Source: JANXZS01 sp963797255 (lineage in GTDB: Bacteria; Acidobacteriota; Terriglobia; Terriglobales; Acidobacteriaceae). Taken from it: DNA of 64,000 bases. The translations under genes and the position numbers were made by a program. The stretch spans positions 682,001-746,000 of the forward strand of contig CAWCOV010000030.1 of assembly GCA_963797255.1 (NCBI GenBank), written 5' to 3'. The notes beneath the pieces were generated by a model. The model was not told the DNA's origin, searched no databases, and saw only the letters and a program-made list of their open reading frames with translations. Positions 62,486 to 64,000 of this stretch are shown here, piece by piece; positions within the stretch are counted from its first letter, which is position 1, and each line of letters starts with the position of its first letter.

Positions 62486-63427
62486 TCAGGATTCGTGCAG
62501 CGCGAGCCCTTCCGTCTGAGACTTATTTTCCGTAGCGATGTCTGGTTCCCGGAGTGTTAAAACCGGGCAATGCGCGTGCGCCAAAACGCGGTACACGGTT
62601 CCTTCCCGCGCCAAGGCATTGATGGGTGAGCTGTGCGCAGCCCCCAGGATAATCAGCCCGGCCTTCGATTTCGATGCTTCCGCCAGAATCTCTATCGCCA
62701 CATTTCCCTTCGCAATCCTGGTCGCGCAGGAACACTGGCAAGCAAGATCAGCCGGGATAAGCTCGGATAGTGCGCGGTCAGCACGAAGGATTGTTTCCTG
62801 AGGAACAACGCCGCTGCGTGAGGGTGCGAGAACGTGCATCATCAGCAATCTGGCGCGCGATGTGCGTGCAATTTCACAAGCAAGTGCTGCGCTTGCGTGG
62901 GAAGCCTTACTCAGCGACGTTGCGTGCAGGATGGTCATGGGACTATCGACTGCAGCATCGCCAGTATGAGCTTCAGGTCCCAAGGTGAGCACCGGGACCG
63001 GCACTGAACGCAGCACTTGCTCTGCTACGGAACCCAGAAGCAGTTTCCCCCACTTGCCTCGGCTCCGCGTGCCAAGGAGAATCCGGTCAATTTGCCGTTG
63101 CCGGACGACGGACAGAATCTGTTGCGAAGCCGCACCTTCGCGGACCAGAACTTCGCACTGGACGCTGGCCTGACGTGCCTCGGCACAGTAAGACGCCAGA
63201 AACTTCTCGGCATAGTCAATTGCTTCCGTGGGGTTGTAATAGGGAAGGCCGCCGGGATCCACGACCACGGAGTTCGTGGCGGTCAGGACATGGAGTATGA
63301 ACAGGCGCGCTCTACTGTCCCGAGCCTGCTCGAGAGCAATGGGAAAAAGCCGGTCAATGTCCCCGAGATCGGTCGCAACGAGGATTGAAGCCGGCTTACT
63401 CCATCGATGGCTGCCAGGTTCCAACAT
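62486..63427 (-). CDS. Universal stress protein, two tandem Usp domains
   Basis: The 313-residue product has two Usp domains. The first (about 10-150) has ILVATDLGDIDRLFPIALEQA and ATP loop LLGTRSRGKWGKLLLGSVAEQVLRSVPVPVL. The second has LLMMHVLAPS and LIILGAAHSSPINALAREGTVYRVLAHAHCPVL. It is convergent to the Crp/Fnr gene and probably part of the same stress response. An inverted repeat lies upstream at 63487. Confidence 0.9.
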   Translation of the reverse strand: MLEPGSHRWSKPASILVATDLGDIDRLFPIALEQARDSRARLFILHVLTATNSVVVDPGGLPYYNPTEAIDYAEKFLASYCAEARQASVQCEVLVREGAASQQILSVVRQRQIDRILLGTRSRGKWGKLLLGSVAEQVLRSVPVPVLTLGPEAHTGDAAVDSPMTILHATSLSKASHASAALACEIARTSRARLLMMHVLAPSRSGVVPQETILRADRALSELIPADLACQCSCATRIAKGNVAIEILAEASKSKAGLIILGAAHSSPINALAREGTVYRVLAHAHCPVLTLREPDIATENKSQTEGLALHES

Positions 63428-63486
63428 ATGGATCTCCCTGTCTTGGCAAAGAATCCCACCTTGGGAAACTGTCGGATGTGTTTCGG

Positions 63487-63510
63487 ATCACTAGAGACTG
63501 TGATAGTGAT
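63487..63510. promoter_or_regulatory. Inverted repeat upstream of the universal stress protein gene
   Basis: Perfect 6 bp arms ATCACT and AGTGAT are separated by 12 bp, about 60 bp before the leftward usp start. The internal TGTGAT resembles a CRP half-site. It is a possible regulator site. Confidence 0.3.
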
Positions 63511-63525
63511 TCGAATTTGATGATG

Positions 63526-63714
63526 TCATTTCCTCCAGCCAAAGAGCATTGTTCTCGATGGCTCGTCCGGCTCAACCAGGGCTATCGCCGCGGATCGGCC
63601 GGACGGGCCTTTGCGCAGCGGAACGCCAACATAGGCGTAGGGATCCTGCGGTTCAGGATCGCGGCGAAGGAGCTTTTGAAGGATTTGGTTCAGGCGAGGA
63701 AAACGTCGGAGCAT
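63526..63714 (-). CDS. Small hypothetical protein (62 aa)
   Basis: The 62-residue product starts MLRRFPRLNQILQKLLRR, an amphipathic basic helix, followed by DPEPQDPYAYVGVPLRKGP and a Ser/Ala/Glu tail. Small basic-to-acidic proteins with a DPYAxVxVPLRxGP-like centre seem plausible as real, but I cannot name a family. Confidence 0.45.
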   Translation of the reverse strand: MLRRFPRLNQILQKLLRRDPEPQDPYAYVGVPLRKGPSGRSAAIALVEPDEPSRTMLFGWRK

Positions 63715-63961
63715 AGCACCTCCTCTGCTGGAAGCGTTCGGGCGATACCGGTTTCTGGACTGAAAACGCCGCTGGAGGGCGTTCGGACGGCCTTCGGAGG
63801 GCCATGTCCTCGGTCGCAGCGTGGAAAAAGGCTACCACTAAGGCTGCCCGGACGACAGTCAAAATCGTTGAGTTACCCACGCGCAAATGAAACCGGTTGT
63901 TTCTTCAGCATTTATCTCATAGACTGCGCTCAGCATTTCTATTCCTTGCCCAGGGAGCCGT

Positions 63962-64000
63962 ATGAATATTCGAGAGGTAGCCAGGAAGGCTAACGTCTCG
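63962..64000 (+). CDS. LacI-family transcriptional regulator, partial (N-terminus)
   Basis: AGGGAG precedes the ATG at 63962, and the thirteen codons before the window edge read MNIREVARKANVS, the first helix and turn of a LacI-type DNA-binding domain. The rest lies outside the window. Confidence 0.75.
   Translation, partial: MNIREVARKANVS

Overview
The window looks like a chromosomal segment of an Acidobacteriota, probably class Terriglobia. The evidence is moderate GC, a DUF4254 protein, a stand-alone KdpD sensor domain followed by a separate histidine kinase, a BcsQ-like ATPase with an 'MYAWANLEG' N-terminus, and a PilM/N/O/P-GspE/F-GspG pilus or type II secretion-like operon with a Gly/Ser-rich pseudopilin. 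This assignment is inference from gene content. No rRNA, prophage, insertion sequence or CRISPR array is visible. One tRNA gene, tRNA-Lys(UUU), is present.

Layout. 1-5.6 kb: partial membrane protein, a secreted protein made almost wholly of the repeat SPILPHPYPTK, a divergent ATP-grasp-like enzyme, a PilZ protein with a degenerate response regulator, and a MarR regulator with a YceI protein. 5.7-9 kb: a periplasmic trehalase/GH63-like hydrolase, an O-methyltransferase and small membrane proteins. 9-14 kb: phenylalanine/tyrosine catabolism (phhA, hpd, hmgA, fahA, plus a flavin reductase). 14-17 kb: phoU, a phosphate acyltransferase, and the fluoride exporter crcB with DUF190. 17-22 kb: a candidate biosynthetic cluster (class III aminotransferase, type III polyketide synthase, FAD oxidoreductase, YceI lipocalin, broken methyltransferase). 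22.6-24.2 kb: small membrane protein, HhH lipoprotein, Fe-S carrier. 24.2-35 kb: pilus/T2SS-like operon running leftward, with lolA and a pilin at its head. 35-43 kb: M16 peptidase, rlmN, yvcK, TPR protein, DUF4254, ATP-grasp ligase, galT, tRNA-Lys. 43-50 kb: BcsQ-like ATPase, KdpD sensor with a broken histidine kinase, membrane protein with GT2. 50-55 kb: aldo/keto reductase, larE-larC-larB (nickel-pincer cofactor synthesis without larA), and Ku. 55-59.4 kb: DUF5996, membrane protein, GH3 beta-glucosidase. 59.5-64 kb: a stress island (two tandem-domain universal stress proteins, HdeD-like protein, two cyclic-nucleotide-type regulators) headed by a perfect CRP-consensus palindrome, then the start of a LacI-family regulator.

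Six genes (methyltransferase, gspG, pilO, gspE, the bcsQ-like gene and the histidine kinase) each read as one conserved protein split over two or three frames, by eight single-base indels in total (seven apparent insertions, one deletion). The cause could be sequencing or assembly error, or real gene decay. No common slippery motif was found. The most unusual items are the secreted proline-rich repeat protein beside an ATP-grasp-like enzyme, the clustered frameshifts, the response regulator with Glu in place of the phospho-acceptor Asp, and the kinase with Arg in place of the phospho-acceptor His.
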